Source: Lagopus muta
Lineage: Eukaryota; Chordata; Aves; Galliformes; Phasianidae
Direction: 5' to 3'
Length of the DNA: 64,000 nucleotides
NCBI RefSeq assembly: GCF_023343835.1
Contig: NC_064435.1
Span: 79,742,134 to 79,806,133, forward strand
How positions within the stretch are numbered: position 1 is the first letter of the stretch; the number at the start of each line of letters is the position of its first letter. The translations under genes and the position numbers were made by a program. Below, in pieces: positions 63,190-64,000 of the stretch. Under the pieces are notes generated by a model, which saw nothing but the letters and a program-made list of their open reading frames with translations, was not told the origin of the DNA and searched no databases.

Positions 63190-63725
63190 TCGCTATCCAA
63201 CTGAGGGACTCAGGCTGGGAAGGACCTCCTGAGCAGTCATCTCTGACTCAGTCCCTTGTTAATACAAGCAATTATATCACATAATCCTTCTCATAAACTG
63301 GTCATGCTTCACATTTCAACTACTACTAAAGTTTTACCAGAAATTTGCTGCCCTTTCTTCTAGAAAACCTGTCACAGTTTCCAGTGGGAATGTGCTCAGG
63401 GCCAGTCTTTTACTATTCGTTCTTCTGACAGCATCACTCTTTAGCTTAAATAACTCTTCAGCTCTCCTGATGTCTTCTGCCTTGATATATTTGTAAAAAG
63501 TGAACACATTTCAACCTTCTTTTTACTAGACTAAACAAGACAAGCTCTTTTGGTGTCATCCAGAAAGAACAGCTTTTCTTTCCACTAGCTTGAAGTCTTC
63601 CACAGCTGTCTCAGGCTGAATAAATTCATTCTTGAATGTGAGTGACCTGAGCTATACACATTATTCTGGATAAAGTCTTGCCAAAGCCTTGTGCAATGGC
63701 ATTTTGAACATTCAGGCTGAGTCTG
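63190..63725 (-). mobile_element. Ancient CR1-type LINE 3' region
   Basis: Diverged reverse complement of an old CR1-lineage 3' end. On + the blocks run in the expected order: 'ggctgggaaggacctcctga gcagtcatct' (about 63210), 'cttgatatatttgtaaaaag tgaacacatttcaaccttc' (about 63481), 'actagactaaacaagacaag ctctttt' (about 63526), and 'cttgccaaagccttgtgcaa tggcat' (about 63678). These correspond to the tail, the conserved pol C-terminus and the 'agactgaacaagcccagctc' phrase of the family. Much older than the other CR1 copies: no frame is open and the terminal octamers are lost. Confidence 0.7.
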
Positions 63726-64000
63726 GGGTTTTTTGGGTCCATATTTTGAGTTCTGTGTGGCAGGAAGTTTTGGATTCACTTTGTATGTTTTTGCTAAAGC
63801 TTCTGGAATATTAAATGGGAAACTTAATTTTTTGCTGACAGTTTTGGAAGGAGCTTGGGGGGAACTGTATTCCCAACCCTGCTTTCCATGGGAACAGGAC
63901 TTCCTTGGATAATTTCAGTTCTAATTACAAACAAGGAAAATGATAAACATTTAAGCAATGATCCCCCCAAAGAAATATGGAACAAACAGTGTGGTTTGAT
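63726..64000. other. Unique sequence at window end
   Basis: No gene recognised; may include a further diverged part of the ancient CR1 element. Confidence 0.4.

Noticed and set aside
1..64000. tRNA, rRNA, CRISPR array, bacterial operon or phage content
   Set aside because: No tRNA box B signature outside the MIR relic, no regularly spaced direct repeats, and no dense coding; the sequence is vertebrate in character.

Overview
The window looks like a gene-poor stretch of a bird chromosome, either intergenic or deep inside a very long intron. The assignment rests on the repeats. Every readable LINE is CR1, with the 8-bp terminal repeats (ATTCTGTG / ATTCTATG type) and the 'ggttggactccatgatc...ccttccaac' tail typical of avian CR1. 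There is no L1, Alu or B-type SINE, and interspersed repeats are sparse. A galliform is likely from the CR1 style, but that is inference. No protein-coding gene, tRNA, rRNA or known microRNA can be supported. The longest open frames (about 120-167 codons) are explained by a CR1 fragment, a pentanucleotide microsatellite or chance.

Layout. 1-6.3 kb: unique AT-rich sequence. 6.34-6.92 kb: an old, internally deleted CR1 (+). 9.86-10.31 kb: a purine/GC-rich patch of unknown origin. 11.7-12.8 kb: two further degraded CR1 3' ends, both (+). 13.6-16.1 kb: two CpG-dense, repeat-free patches. 18.59 kb: a CR1 relic (-). 19.116-19.265 kb: a perfect (TTTTC)30 microsatellite. 20.2-21.0 kb: a minus-strand stretch that reads as protein-like but has stops and frame changes. 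25.0 kb: a CR1 tail (-). 25.4-28.6 kb: the most regulatory-looking segment, with a CpG-bearing patch, a strong minus-strand G-quadruplex motif, a possible TATA/first-exon arrangement and a CpG cluster at 27.84-28.56 kb. 32.7-36.74 kb: two related LTR-like elements (324 and 299 bp, TGTA...TACA) in opposite orientation, each with its own imperfect 5-bp target duplication, flanking a young CR1 fragment whose last 156 codons are intact. 37-48 kb: AT-rich unique sequence with two long T tracts. 48.94-49.09 kb: an ancient MIR-like SINE. 49-63 kb: mostly unique sequence with a perfect 12-bp hairpin and a moderately GC-rich patch near 55.1-55.7 kb. 63.2-63.7 kb: a very old CR1 3' region (-).

Nothing here amounts to a new multi-gene system. 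The items most worth checking are the opposed LTR pair, the putative promoter/G4/CpG segment at 25.4-28.6 kb, the deep-age MIR and CR1 relics, and the minus-strand coding-like run at 20.2-21.0 kb. CpG counts and alignments were made by eye and are approximate.
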